This document shows positions 11,901-24,180 of a stretch of DNA of 64,000 nt, one piece after another. The notes beneath the pieces are model-generated. The model had not been told where the DNA came from. It was given only the letters and a program-made list of their open reading frames with translations, and did not search any database. Both the position numbers and the translations under genes were made by a program. Every line of letters starts with the position of its first letter. Position 1 is the stretch's first letter. This DNA is from Progne subis subis (taxonomy: Eukaryota; Chordata; Aves; Passeriformes; Hirundinidae), in NCBI GenBank assembly GCA_022316685.1, contig JAKJHU010000014.1:6319001-6383000 (forward strand), written 5' to 3'.

Positions 11901-14900
11901 TGGGCTTTTTGTTTGTTTGCTTTAACAGTAAGAAAACTTGGTTAAGCTAAATATTTACTTGATTTTAACCACAGGAAAACTAACATGCATGCATTAGTGG
12001 ATTAGGGTTCAGCAGTGGCAAACCAGAAAAGGAGAAAAAAAAAAAACAACCTCAATTTATTTCTTTTGGATTAGAAACTTCTGCTGAGGTTCGAAATAAC
12101 CCACAGTTCCTGGTGTTACTCTGCAGAGAGAGATGGACAGGCTTGGACTCACAATTATACGATATAAGCAATATAATGATGAGAGAAGATTATACAGGTG
12201 TATTTTTTCACCATTGATGGTGCACTGGTCAGGCAGGGAGAGCACCAGCAATTACAAACAGAAGGGCAACCGCTGAAAGAGTCTCCTGAGGGCTGAGGTG
12301 GATAAAAATTCATTTCCTATAGAGGAATATTCCAACCTGAGAAGACCAGGCCCAAAATCCCCAATTGTTCCATAATTCATGGGGATTTCTTCCTTAAAAA
12401 AAGCAGTACAGAGCAGACTATAAAGCCTCTTCTCAGGCACATCCTTAAATATTATTCTAAATGTTCAATACTGAATTAGGTTGTGTACATAAAACCATGG
12501 TCTGGGCATGGCATTCTCTTCTAAACAAGATTTTGTGCCAAGTTCTGCTCTGACTTACAAAGGGAAGACAGCAAGGCGTTTCTACTGAAGAACACAAAAA
12601 CAAGTGTCAGCACTCTGACTCAAACAACCTTCCCCTTTCCACACACCAATATTCATCCACAGGTCAAAGGCACAGGAATGGAGCTCAGAGCACACTTTAC
12701 AGCCCACATCATCTCACACCAAAGGCAGAAATATCAAGTTCCCCTCCAGAACAACTAATGATTGGTTTTAAAGCAGGGCTAGCCTGGAATCCAAAGCACA
12801 AACTACATATGTTCAGTACATCATTTTCAAATGCTTTGATTTCACAGTAATGAAAGGAAATTTCTTTCTCCTCAGAAATAAATTAAAAGCAATAGATTTG
12901 AGAGGGAACATAAGCAATAACAGGCTTGAATTTCAGAGGAAGGAAATCTATTAACTGTGTTCAAAGAGAGAAGGTATTTAATTGGTGAATAACACAAGTC
13001 TGCAATATGGGCTGTTAACCCTCTGGGAGCCAAAGTGCCACTTCCATCAAAGTTCTGCTAAAAAAGTCACCTCGAGACCAGGTCTGCCACCGCAGATCAT
13101 GTCATCCCTCCTCACCAAGGGGTTTCTTCAAATTTATTAAAAATATTCCACAGTCTGTCTTGCCTAGATCATGGCAAGACTAAAACTAGGAAAGACAGGC
13201 AATGCTGGATATAAACAACGTAGAAGAGAAGTCGAAGCAAAAACCAGGCAATTTTCCCAAGAAATCCTGCAAAAACACATTTCGAGCACATTAAACTAAC
13301 TGCATAAATAACTAAACCATAGCAACATTCTGTAACTATTACACCTGAAGAATCCTGACAAGTTTTTTCCTCTTGCAGCCCATTTTTGGAGAGAAATGTG
13401 AGACATCAAACCCCATTAAAAGTGAGGAGGCGTTCCCCTTCACTTTCTTACCTTCAATGTGAGGATTTAAGAATCATGCAGTATCTGTAAGCTAATGTGA
13501 TTATGAGTAGGAAATTTCTAAACCTCTGGTGAGATTTACAACCATTTTATGATGACTCTGGACGTCAAACCCAGGAATTTCTAAAACCTGAAAATGTTTA
13601 CAGTTCAAGTTCAGCTTTGGTAAATATAACAACTTCAGGCTATAAGGTTTTATTGTCCTGTCTTACGGCTATTTCAGAGTTCAGGAGAAAGTCCTGATCT
13701 CATTTTTATCCTGAAGAGCAGGAAAACATCATAAATCAGGAAAAGTACAGTACCACCATGACACTCATTCATTAACTTTAAGTCTCCTGACAGTGAATAT
13801 ACTGGGGCAGAAAAAGAAGAAAAGAGCACTTTGCCATCTGTTAAAAGACTAAACTCAAAATTAATATTCCTCTAGGAACTGTGAAACAGAAGGCTTTGAG
13901 CGCCAAGTCTTGAGGAATGGGATTCTGTGCTGTAATGCTGACCAGCATGAGCTCTATCTGGTGGCAGCATCCTGTAGTGCACAGGCTAAAAAAGATGATT
14001 TTCGTTCAGTGTGCTGCTCACATTGGCAAAGATAAGAAACATCACAGCCTTCAACTGCAAATTAAAGGACTGGGGGGGCAGGGATGGGGAAATGAGGGGA
14101 TGAAACCACCATAAATTTTTATGCCAAGGCATTTAAACCACGCTTACTAAAATCACATTATCCAAGCCTCAAAGGCTGGAGTAGCTGCTGTTCAGGAGTG
14201 GTGAGGGTTTACTGCAACTCTATGGGTTCAGAGCAGATGGGAATGGGAAGAAAGGCTTGAGGTTTCAGCTGAAAGCAAGTTAGGTAAAATTCACTAGCCT
14301 GAATCAAAATTTCTCAATGACTGTCTCAGTTGCCAGCATCACATCAACCAAGGTTTAAAGAGAAATACTAAATCTCACTTGACGTACAAATTTAATACAA
14401 AATTAAACTATGGTACAAATTTAAATGCACCGCTAGCAAACCAGGTCCTTATTTTCACCAGAAAAAAAACTGACTATTTTTTTTTTTTAACTACAAAACC
14501 TCCAAGTCTAAGATAACCCACACAAAGAAAAAAAAGATTCCACTACATTATTCAGTTCAGCTCAAAAAAAAGCACACGTACTTTAAGCCCTTATTTAATG
14601 CTAGGAAGACAAGCCTTCCTCACACCTGCAAATTGACATCACTGGAGGTGAAAATAAAGTATATTGGCTAAACAGCCAATACACTGAGACAATTTCTCAC
14701 CAAGAAATGATTACACAATCTACTTTTCACATCATTTGGACAGTATTAATAACAAAATTCCAAGCTTAAGTTGTACCTCCATATACTTTATAGGAGCATT
14801 TCTCATTTTGTTTTCTGCATTGAGTTCCAAATACTCAAGTTGACATGCAATTTGTTCTGCTGTAACAATCACAACTCAGAGGCATCTCCTCATATGGAAA

Positions 14901-17868
14901 TGTTTTGCACAACAGCAGTTAATTCTTGAAATGCATTCCATGAAAAACAAACAAAAAAAAGTGGACTTTGCCTTTTTTAATTACACCTTAAAAGGAATTT
15001 TGATTGATGTCACTTGAATATAGCGTCCACATCTGTTTGCAGTGGTGCAAAACCAGTCCCATGTCATCACACCCAACAGCTGGCACAGCTGAAGGGCCAA
15101 GCTGAAGTTTGCAAATGCAGGAAACATGTGGATGCTGGATTTGGCTTTTGGGAATGTGATTTATCAGGAGGAGCTCAAGAAAGCCGACAGTGCCCCAGAG
15201 AATTGAAGAAGCTGGAAAACTCGGCCAGGAATCCAGCTCGACATCCAGGTGTTCCTTGGAATGCGACCAGATTGCTCATGGATAAAGTGAAAATATGCAG
15301 ATACAACACGTGAGCAGTAAAGAAAAACCCTAAGCAAAACAGTTTTATTGCAAGACTGAGACTGGATCCTCTAGAAGCAAACCAGCCCCTTTAGATGCCA
15401 TCCTGGACCTGCAAATCCACAGAGCGAGTCAAGGGGCTTGATGCTGACAGGAACAAAACTTATCTCCTGACTCTCTCAAAGAAGTCCTCACCCGTCTCCC
15501 CTGGGAACAGAAGAATCCCATTCTTGATCCCTGTCCCAGTCCTAACTCTGAAAGATGATATTTATTGCACCAAGGGGGTTCCCAGCACATACCTCATAGC
15601 CACTCCTGCCTCTGCTCTGTCCTACATCCCTAACGAGGAGCAGGCATCTCTACTGCTCAAACTCCCAGGGGGACATTTCTCTAGGACAGGATTTACTACT
15701 TCTGACAGCAAATTGAGTCCTCTTCTCTTAGTTCCCATTTCTGCAGTGTCCATGACTGCCCCCTGATTTCTGCGCAGCCCAGTGCTGAACGTGAACCCAA
15801 CGCCAGATAACCACACATCACACTTACACTGACTTACACACCCCAGTTTTGGGCTGGAGAGCTCACTGCAAGGTGTTAAAATTGTGCTTTTTTATCATGA
15901 GATGCGGTTAATTCCTCATTTAAAGGACCAAATATGCTTTACAATGAAAATGGTATATCTGTTCTCTGGTCATCACAGTTCTCTGAAGTTCTATTAGAGC
16001 ATCATCAAGGGCTAATTGTATGGAAAAGCAGTTGATAGAAATATCTCATCATCCTGTAATCTGTTCTACATTAAATCTCCTCAGGGGGCTCCAACATCCA
16101 CACAGATCCCTCGCATTTCTAGCTAGGAGCAAACACTCAAGTTAGCAGCAGAACAAAAACAATTCTGAAGAATATCCTGTATAGCCTCAGCCGCATAAGA
16201 TCCCAATCAAAACAGCAGTGGAGAACATGCTCAGCATGGTGTGTTCCAAGGGATACATTTGCTCTCCTGATTTTCATCGACTGCAGATGACCAACGTCCA
16301 AAGAACAAACCAGAATTGTTAGAAAATAGGGGACTCATGAGAAGAATCCTCCAGGACATTCCACTGTTTCTTGGTGGAAGCTGGCAGACTCATTCCTGCA
16401 GGGTGGTGACATCTTGCATTTCTGCTTACACCAAAGGTTCAGTTCCCTAAACAGCAGGGAAGTCTGGAGGGATACTCATGCTTGCCCCAGCTCGGGAAAA
16501 GCAGGAAGAATGGCAGTATTTTCAGGAATATGACTCTTGGGAAAAGCACTCAAGGCTCTGACAAAGGTTTGGGTGGCTGTTCCTGATTGCTGCTGGCTGA
16601 CAGTGCACTGCTGCTCCCAGCGACTCCAGCCCAGCAGCATCCTCCTCACACAGCATCGCTCCCAGGAGGGAATCTTTCCTCTGTTCCTTCAGTGACACAA
16701 TCTCTTAAAAAGGTGAAAACAAACAAAAATTGCTTGGAGGCAGCTCACAGTTAACAGCACCTCCAGCTTCAAAAGTGCAGAATCATAGTTATTACTGATG
16801 TCAAATGCAAACAGATTAATGTAGGCCAACGCTATTCGTCCTCCTGATAGAGTAATTGCTCAGAAAGAGAGCACGAAGCATGCCTGAAAGAAACACGGAG
16901 CACTTTTAACAAAGGAAAAATGTTTTACCACAGAACGAGCTTAACTTCTCTAAGCACCGTGATGGATCCTTCGTGCTCCGGCAAAATGGAGTAATATAAA
17001 CCACCTTAAAAGCACTTCTGGTAAATACCGTGTAAATATGTATTGCATAGAGAGCCAGCGAGCAATAGGCTTGGAAATCTCAATTTTCAGACAGAATAAA
17101 GAACTAAACTGAAAGCAAATACAAGACATTAATTATGAAAGAGTGGGATGAAGTTGATGGAGATAAAATCCAAGGAAGATAAGAGAGGTTAGAAATTAGG
17201 GCATCCACAGACATTACAAAAAGCTATTGTCAGGTTGCTTTGAGACGGGGGAGGACACAACATTCCTTAGAACACGAGGCGAGAAAGGTACGCAAGGCAG
17301 GAAACAGTTTCCAGCAGCATTCAATTTCAACACACCAAAAAACCCCAAACAAACAAACTTTAACCGCGGATTCCGTGCGTGCGCCCAGCTACTCTCTTTT
17401 AGAATCCGAGCAGAGAACTACCTCGGGACACAAACCACGCTCACAACAAAAGGCATTTGTTGCTCATGCCACGCAGAGAGCCCCTCAGAGAAAGTTCCCC
17501 GGCGCCGCAGCAGCCGCACACGTGCGGCCCCGAGTTCTTTGTGCGCTCTCCCGGCCGCGCCAGGAGGGATGCTCCGGCTCCCTGCGGGCATCCCCAGCGG
17601 TACCCCCATCTCCGTGCTGCTGCCCTCCCCAGCCTCCGCTGCGTGAAGGCGAAGGCAGCGGCGACATCCCCGGGGGACGCCTTCATCTCCCCGGCAAAGG
17701 CAAGCGCTCCCTCCTCCCCGGGAGCCCCGCAAGCTCCATCCAGGACAACGCCGCGGCTCCGGGACCCGCGCCGAGTTACCCACCCAAAGTTTCCCCGCCG
17801 CCCCGGGGGAAGCCGAGGGGGGCAGGAGCGTCCCCGCACGGTGTCCCCGCCGAGCCCCGCACACTCAC
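5954..17868 (-). other. EGFEM1 intron 1 (11.9 kb)
   Basis: A large first intron separating the CpG-island signal-peptide exon from the EMI exons. The donor is GTGAGT and the acceptor TTCCCTGCAG. It contains one clear CR1 fragment (about 9.15-9.29 kb) and otherwise unique-looking AT-rich DNA with no open frame that resembles a protein. From about 17.2 kb the base composition turns GC-rich as it enters the promoter CpG island. First-intron enhancers are plausible in such a gene but cannot be called from one sequence. Confidence 0.8.
9148..9285 (-). mobile_element. CR1 LINE fragment
   Basis: Reverse-complement 3' end of an avian CR1. It begins CCCAGAATGGTTTGAGTTGG, followed by the typical AAGGATCTTAAAGATCA, then the CCTGCCATGGGCAGGG and CCAGGTTG blocks. 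It is 5'-truncated and carries no coding capacity. It lies in EGFEM1 intron 1. Confidence 0.85.
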
Positions 17869-17945
17869 ATGCCCCGCTGCAGCAGCGGCTCGGCGGCCAG
17901 AGCGCAGCCCAGCAGCGCGGAGAGCAGCGCCGGCACGGCTCCCAT
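17869..17945 (-). CDS. EGFEM1: EGFEM1 exon 1: start codon and signal peptide
   Basis: First coding exon of a secreted EMI/EGF-repeat protein. It encodes 25 full codons plus two bases. After the Met comes a hydrophobic Ala/Leu-rich core (VPALLSALLGCALA), a plausible signal-peptidase site, then EPLLQRG. The start ATG (17945-17943) has a good context (GCC before, G after), lies about 80 bp below a TATA-like box and begins the hydrophobic core. The frame is open further upstream, but no other Met there leads a signal sequence. The exon ends AT|GTGAGT, a strong donor, in phase 2. Joining it to exon 2 gives ...QRGM-PNVC, which parallels the ...PGMPHVC start of the MEGF6 mature protein. I name it EGFEM1 rather than MEGF6 because GOLIM4 lies next to it, head to head, as in mammals. 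The exact signal cleavage site is inferred. Confidence 0.85.
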
Positions 17946-18023
17946 GGCGCTGCCGGGGCACGGAGCGTCGGCTGCAGCAACAGCAACACCCGCAGCTCCG
18001 GCAGCGGCCGCGGCCCCCAAATC

Positions 18024-18030
18024 ATTTAAA
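18024..18030 (-). promoter_or_regulatory. EGFEM1: TATA-like box of EGFEM1
   Basis: On the minus strand TTTAAAT stands alone in a GC-rich setting, 79 bp upstream of the start ATG. At the usual spacing this predicts a transcription start near 17,995-18,000 and a 5' leader of about 50 bp. The assignment is inferred from position and composition only. Confidence 0.45.
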
Positions 18031-18071
18031 GCGGCGGCAGAGCCGCGCCACGGGCGGGGCGGGCCCGGCCC

Positions 18072-18157
18072 GGCCCCATCCCCGCCCCGGCCCCATCCCC
18101 GCCCCGGCCCCATCCCCGCCCCGGCCCCATCCCCGCCCCGGCCCATCCCCGCCCCGC
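18072..18157 (-). repeat. 17-bp tandem GC-box array upstream of EGFEM1
   Basis: Five tandem copies of a 17-bp unit (plus strand GGCCCCATCCCCGCCCC; the last unit is one base shorter). Each unit contains a perfect Sp1/KLF-type GC box (minus strand GGGGCGGGG). The array begins about 40 bp upstream of the TATA-like box, so it could serve as an amplified proximal promoter element. It could equally be a replication-slippage minisatellite. Confidence 0.8.
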
Positions 18158-18420
18158 GGGCAGGGCCGCGCCCACAGCGGAGCCCGGCCGTGAGCCCGGC
18201 CGTGAGCCCGGCAGCTCCCCTCGGGAGTGTCGCTGCATTGCCGCCTCCAAAGGGGGCCGGTGCCGCTCCGCTGGGAGCAGCTGGCAGGCGGAGATCAGCG
18301 CAGGAGATGGGCAGGGGGTGTTTTCAGCGTCCCTAGGCGGGGATGGGCAGGCTCCGGCCGCGGCCGCGCTGCCGGGATGCCAGGCGCGTTCTGCTGACAG
18401 AGACGTGGCTTGGCTGTTCT

Positions 18421-21400
18421 TTATTTCCTCTGGTCCGTCTTTGTTCCGTACAGGATGCCCACTGCTATCGTATCTGAGCACTTCCGAGAGGTAACCGTGA
18501 AAATAAACGCATTTAACATCCTCAGGGAGGGATAACACCGCCGCTTCTGTGAGTTAGTGACAGCAAGAAGATAAAACTGGGAAGTGAGGAGTGGTTTCTA
18601 AATCCCAGAGCTGCCGGCCGTCCTCTAGACCATCCTCTCATCTTTACAATCTCTCTAGACCTTCACTGCTGCCCAAACACAACTCTTTCCCCTTTACTGC
18701 TGAGGGAGACCAAGTGACCTGCAAAGGGAACTGTGCATAGTAGCAAAAAAAAAAAAAAAAAAAAAAAAGAGAGAGAGAGAAACACACCTTAAGCGTTTTA
18801 TGATCTAATGCAGCTCTCCGGGTCCATTACACCACGGCTTCCGTCTCTCCAGAGAGCTGTGACTAACCAGGCACTGGGCTGTGAACAGCAGACGGGCACT
18901 GAGCCAGCCAGGGCTAAAAACTGCGGTTCCTTTCCACTCCGATGGAATGGGCTTGGTCTCCTCTCTCTCTAAAGTCTTCCCCTGCACAGATTTGTGACAG
19001 ACACCACTGGATGGGCACAGCATCCTCACCAGCCTGGAGTCAGCCTCTCTTTTACACAGCGTTAGTTTATCTCCCTCTCAGCCCTGTAACGTGATACACG
19101 CACTTCTCATTTTACACACTCTGTACAAGTGGTTTCCTGTGTGGTTTTATTTTCCAAGGCCTTTGCTGAAGTAGGTAAACATTGACCATTCGTAACAAGA
19201 AAATGGTTTTATATTGTTCGTTGCTTTGAAGCTTTCGTGGACGTGATCCCTTTGAGATTTTTATCAACTGATTTCTTTTTCACGGGGAAGAAAACACACA
19301 GCCCTTATCTGGCCTTAGAGCAGAATAATTGTACCCTGAAATTTCCAATGAATGGCTGAGTCTTTCTTGTGTCTGGAGTAGTTTTAACTCCACAGGACCT
19401 TGTGTTGAGCTAATCTCATTACCTCCCACAGAGCACATAGTTTTTAATCATTTTATTTCTTAAACCCCAGAAAAATCTTTCTTCATAAAATAATCAACGT
19501 TCATTATGTCAAGGCTGAGTGTTCATTATGTTCTGTGATGTCATACCAACCTGGATTATTTTCAGGATCACATCATAGCAAAATAGCAAAGGATCTCATT
19601 CCTCAGTTGTTGGGGGTTTTTTTCCACGAGAGGTAAATTAGTCTTAAGAAAATACTTTAATTTTTTCCATCTTAAGGAACTTAAAAACAAACTATTCAAC
19701 GTTGTTCTTCAAAGCTGCGTGTGATCATTACAAATTATACACAACATTTATTATACCCAGTTGTTAAGAATAATGGATCAGCAACATGCAGATTGGGAGG
19801 TACAGAAATGCAGAGTGAAGGCCACTTAATAGGTGAGACCTTTGCCTGGGGGCCACGCAGCAAAATGCAGCTGCAGCCAAACCCTGGAGTAAAAAATCCC
19901 TGTTTTCTGGGCAGGAGGCTTTAGCTGCTGTGACCTTGATGTTGTCCTGGACTCCAAAGCCAACCCAGTCAGTGCAATGTGTTCCCCTGACAAATATTAT
20001 CTAATGTTTTCTCCTCTGCTGTGTTTTTGTTGAGAATATCCTGCAGAGCTGTTGACTTTAATGGGACGATTCCCGTGGGTAGAGTTTGCAGCATTGGGGG
20101 AAGGAGTTTCAAAGCCTCCTGAGATAATTGATCTGCTGGGATCACAAGTCAGTTAAACCTTCAGACACAGAGGTAGAAGCTGACTCATTTATTCCGGTTC
20201 TTACACTGGGCTCTGGTAAGAAAAAAAAAGGGCACTGGACACAGCATTAGTGACTTCTTCATATTCCATATCCTTGCCATGACCAACCAGGCACCTTCCT
20301 GCTGTCCTGAAATTTATTTGCTGTGAGTTCTGCACCTTTGACCACAGCATCTACAAACAACACCCCGGCCACTACCAAAGAAGTCACTGGACATGCTGGC
20401 CAGAGCTCCCTTCCTGACTGGGAAAAGGAGTAAATTAAATTTCATCTTGCTCAGCTAAACCAGCTTTTGAACGGAGCAGGTAAAGTGCCAATTCCCCTTG
20501 GTGGCTTTGTGCAGTTATAATGGGATGCAATTGCCTGGAGTACAAGTGGTTAGGGAAAAGAAAACAGCTCGTGCCCTCCATATAGCACTGAAGGACTTTC
20601 TAAGGGATGGAAATTGCATTATTCTCCTCTCTTGTTGATCAGAAAATTGTTCTGTCAGATTCCAGTGCAATCCAAATTCAGCACATTATTTACAACTCTG
20701 TCCAGATCGGGAATTCTGTAAAAGATTTGGTACCTCTCACAATGTTCCATCCCATCCCCTCCGCTTTAAAGCATATTTCCCCCCTCATTAGCATTTTAAT
20801 TTTGATGTATAATTTCCAACAAACAGGCTGTGACAGTTGTTGTGTATCCCCAAGCATGAACGAGTGTTGCCCAAAACTTTGAGTCAGTGTCACACCATCC
20901 TGTTCTATTTTCATTTTTCTAATTCTCGGTATCTCCATTGCCAGTCTTTTTAAATTGTAGCTAGTTACAGGATTTAACAGTCCCTTCTGACATAAAGAAA
21001 TTTTCGTGCAGAGATTGTAATTAGGAAGGCTGAGCTCTGTTCTGTTATTAGCAGAATTGTGATTTTTGGAGTGGTGGGTTAATTGCTAATAACCATATGC
21101 AATGCTTCTGTCAAGATGTTTCCCATTACAGTAATTAACTTAGCAGCTGGGGTAACAGACATTTACCATTTGTCTTCACGGTATCCCTGATTTAGGATTG
21201 CTCCAAAACCCCTTTTTGGACTCTGTTTGTTCAATTCCCAGGTGTAAGATGAAAAAGAGGGGAGGCTGAGGAGGGGACATCTGGGAAGAGGAAGTTGCAG
21301 GGATAGTACCTGCTTCAGATGTAAAGTGTCTATCAGTGTATCCTCAGGAATTCTGGATTTTTCTTCTCTAATCTTAGCCTTGGACCATCATTTTCATCAG

Positions 21401-22875
21401 CATCGACTGAATGGAGAGCATGGCAGAGCAGCCTAAAACAGAGACTGTTTTCAGAAATGATTACTCAGATGCTCAAATTAATCTGATCGCTATTGAGGAT
21501 TTATTAAATGAAAAGGGCAAAATTTTTCATTGCCTATTCATATCCTTAAACGTCAAAGTCCCTATGGTAGGGGATTTTTTTCCTTCATGTTTTGTAGTCA
21601 ACTATATAGATATAAACATCTTTTGTTAATTACTTCCTTTCTGTGCTGTCTCACTGGAGCTCCTTCCTTCACAGAGCTGTGCCAGAATTACAGTAATATT
21701 ATTAAGTATATGGCCAACCTGAAAATTAAGAAGAAAATAAAGTTGTTCTCCGAAGCCAGATCACATGACAGAGCAATAGCAGTTTCGCTGATTTAATTCA
21801 TCCACAGAACACATTGAAAGGATTCATTTTGTTTACGAGATAATTTTAAAGACTTTTAGGACCACGATGCCAGATTTATCCTCTTTTTTTAAAAAAAATC
21901 ATTTTTAAATTTCTTCTGGCCAGAGCAAATTCCGTACAACGCTACATTAAAGAAGGTTTGTTAATACCCTTAAAGATGTAAAGCAGTGTGCCAAGGGCAC
22001 GGGAAGCTTTCTCTGTTGCAAGGAGTTGGCTCTGCTCCACTGCAAGGAATGGGGGAATGCTAATTCACAGCAACTGAGGCTCCAGCCCGCGTTGTTAATC
22101 ATAATTATGGACTTATTTTGGGAGGTGCATTTTCCAAAGTAGTTGGGGGAGACAAGAAAATTAAGTTAAAATTATTTTCTTCCACAGGAGGTAAAAGTAG
22201 TACATAAATAAACACTCGGCGTTGCAGTAGATCTTTAAAACCTACAATAGTTTTCTGGCACTGCAGCGTCCTGTGATATTTTTTTCCTCCAGCACATAAT
22301 AGTAAGTTTCTGATAATAGTGCTCACAGACAGCTTTGATTATAACCACTTGTCAGGGAATGGATAACTAGGAAAATAACACCATATTCAACTGTAAAAAA
22401 TGCTGCCTGGAGTACATTAACACAGTGATAATTTCTGCTAATAGCAGCCTCCGAACCCCATCCATTAGCTTTGAATTGAAATTCCTGCTTCATTTCTGTC
22501 TTTCTGAGCATTTCTGCCCCCTGACCCTCTCTCCCGTTTCTTGGGAGCAGCAGAGCCATCCCCAGACACCAAGAGGAAGGACAAACTCAGTGTCAGAGCA
22601 AACTGCTGGCGACTGGGATGCTGCTCGTGGCCCTGGCTTGGGCAGTGCCAGCACAGGGGATGGTGAGGGGCAGGGAATGTTTCCATTCTGGGGGAATTTT
22701 CTGTCAGCATCCTGCTCCTTCCCCGGCCACCTCCTCCCTGCCAACCCGGGTCACCAGCTACATTCTCCCAGCGTCACAGGAATTTAGGTTTTCGTTCGTG
22801 TTTCTTGTGAGGAGAGGGCAAGAGAAGGGAGGGAAAATAAAAAGGGTCTGAACAATTCAACTTCAAGGCAGTAGA
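18421..22875. other. Intergenic stretch, no gene seen
   Basis: AT-rich DNA upstream of EGFEM1. Apart from an A24(GA)6 tract at 18,745-18,780, I see no transposon, RNA gene or protein-like open frame. Several islands of unique sequence could be regulatory, but nothing in a single sequence proves it. Confidence 0.6.
18745..18782. repeat. A24(GA)6 simple repeat
   Basis: Twenty-four adenines followed by six GA steps. It is probably polymorphic. No LINE or SINE body is visible next to it. Confidence 0.95.
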
Positions 22876-23222
22876 ACCATAGAATCACAGAGCTGTTAGG
22901 GTTGGAAAAGACCTTGACGATCATTAAAATCAGCTGCCAACCAGGACCCCATTCACCACTAAACCGTGTCCTCAAGTGCCACATCCTCACCCTTTTTGAA
23001 TGCTTCCAGGGACAATGACCCCACCACTGCCCTGGGGAGTTTGTTCCAACGCTTACAGCCCTTTCCATGAAGAAATTTTCCCTAATGTCAACTCTCAACC
23101 TCCCCTGGCAAAGCTTTTCCTCTTGTCGTGTCACTGGGACGCGTCTTTCCCCCACCTCGGTGCACCCCCTCTTCAGGTGGGCAAATAAAGTGTCCCCTCA
23201 CTCCACTCAGTCTCTCCAAACA
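22876..23222 (-). mobile_element. CR1 LINE fragment (divergent subfamily)
   Basis: Reverse-complement CR1 3' region. It starts CCATAGAATCACAGAGCTG and GGGTTGGAAAAGACCTT. It continues through the CCACATCCTCACC, TCCAGGGACAATGACCC, CCATGAAGAAATTTTCCCTAAT and CTCTTGTCGTGTCACTGGG blocks. About 350 bp, the longest of the group together with the 37.9-kb copy. Both share the GGGTTGGAAAAGACCT form and are probably the same subfamily. Confidence 0.88.
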
Positions 23223-23751
23223 GCGAAAATGTTCAAACAAAATATTTCTTTTTGACATGATTAGGAGGAGCCCATTGATATTCAAGTCAGGAGGATATTT
23301 CTGTAGGGACCTATTACATCTGATTGGGAAAATAAAATGTTACCCACATCCACAATTACTTCTATAAAGACCACTGATCTCATTGCTGAGCTTTTCTCTT
23401 TAGCATTAGTTAACCAAAACTCTGGTAAGAACAGGCTCTTGACAATATAATCCTAAAATAAGTTTTATGTTGGCAGGCAATAGCAACTGGGAGTACTTTC
23501 ATCTATTTCTGGATTCGGGGATAACGACACTCCAATGAGCGGCTAATCTGGTGTGCTTGTGTACATTCAAATTAAAATCACACATTAGGGGGCAAGTCAC
23601 ATCTTCTCTGACCTACACAGGTGAGAGCCAGATGTAGCTCTAAATTTAATGCAGCTATTCCAGCCTCATCTGGGCACAAAGGAAAGAATTAGGGTTTAGA
23701 AACTTAAGAGCAATCCATTTTTTGGCAGAGCAGTTCTAGATCACTGTGAAG

Positions 23752-23821
23752 AAAAAAATGCTAAAAACCAAATAAAGTAGTTCCTCCTGGAACTATTTTA
23801 TTTGGTTTTTAGCTTTTTTTT
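23752..23821. repeat. Near-perfect long inverted repeat (hairpin)
   Basis: The left arm at 23,760-23,784 (GCTAAAAACCAAATAAAG, then TAGTTCC) pairs with the right arm at 23,789-23,813 (GGAACTATTTTATTTGG, then TTTTTAGC) over 25 positions with one non-Watson-Crick pair, which would be G-U in RNA. The loop is only TCCT. Beyond one T/T mismatch, a further seven A:T pairs extend the stem to 23,752-23,821. It may be a small palindromic transposon remnant, a microRNA-like precursor, or simply a cruciform-forming palindrome. No flanking duplication was found. Confidence 0.85.
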
Positions 23822-24125
23822 TTCCGCCCACGGCTACCTTCTTTTGGCCATGCTGATACCCACATGAAAAACCTTCAGGCAGCTGAACAAGCAACTCATT
23901 GAAAAATTTAGCAGAATATCTTCATGCTTGTGCATTCAGAGAAATCGAATTTGGGGTATCCGTGCTAGGAGTGTTTAAAGGCTCATCAAGTCAAGGAGAC
24001 ACCAAGAGCCCTTGGAGACTTGGTCAATCAGAGGTAGGCAGCACAATCTGATTATCAACTACTCCTGATCCATCCAGAGGACAGGGAATTTCAAAGAGTT
24101 ATCCTCTAAGAAAATGGAAACAGAT

Positions 24126-24180
24126 AAATGAAAAACAAAAAACCAAAAAACCAAAAAACAACCAAACAAAAAAAACCCCC
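24126..24180. repeat. A/C-rich low-complexity tract
   Basis: Irregular repeats of AAAAAACC and AAACAACC type on the plus strand. It resembles the T/G-rich tract at 28.8 kb in the opposite orientation. Confidence 0.85.

Larger units (their letters stand above)
17470..18420. promoter_or_regulatory. EGFEM1: CpG island at the EGFEM1 promoter
   Basis: About 950 bp of very GC- and CpG-rich DNA, in sharp contrast to AT-rich DNA on both sides, centred on EGFEM1 exon 1. It contains GC-box arrays, a 12-bp direct repeat (GTGAGCCCGGCC, about three copies near 18,181-18,213) and the start codon. Long open frames on both strands here (up to 317 codons) are explained by the lack of A/T-rich stop codons and are not annotated as genes. 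Confidence 0.85.

Noticed and set aside
3529..17945. Identification of the left gene as MEGF6
   Set aside because: The EMI and first EGF modules resemble MEGF6, but a neighbouring divergent GOLIM4 marks the EGFEM1 locus. MEGF6 is expected beside other genes. A tree of the full protein would settle it.
17240..18193. 317-codon plus-strand frame and several minus frames in the EGFEM1 CpG island
   Set aside because: GC-rich DNA lacks stop codons. The real exon here is the short minus-strand signal-peptide exon with a canonical donor.
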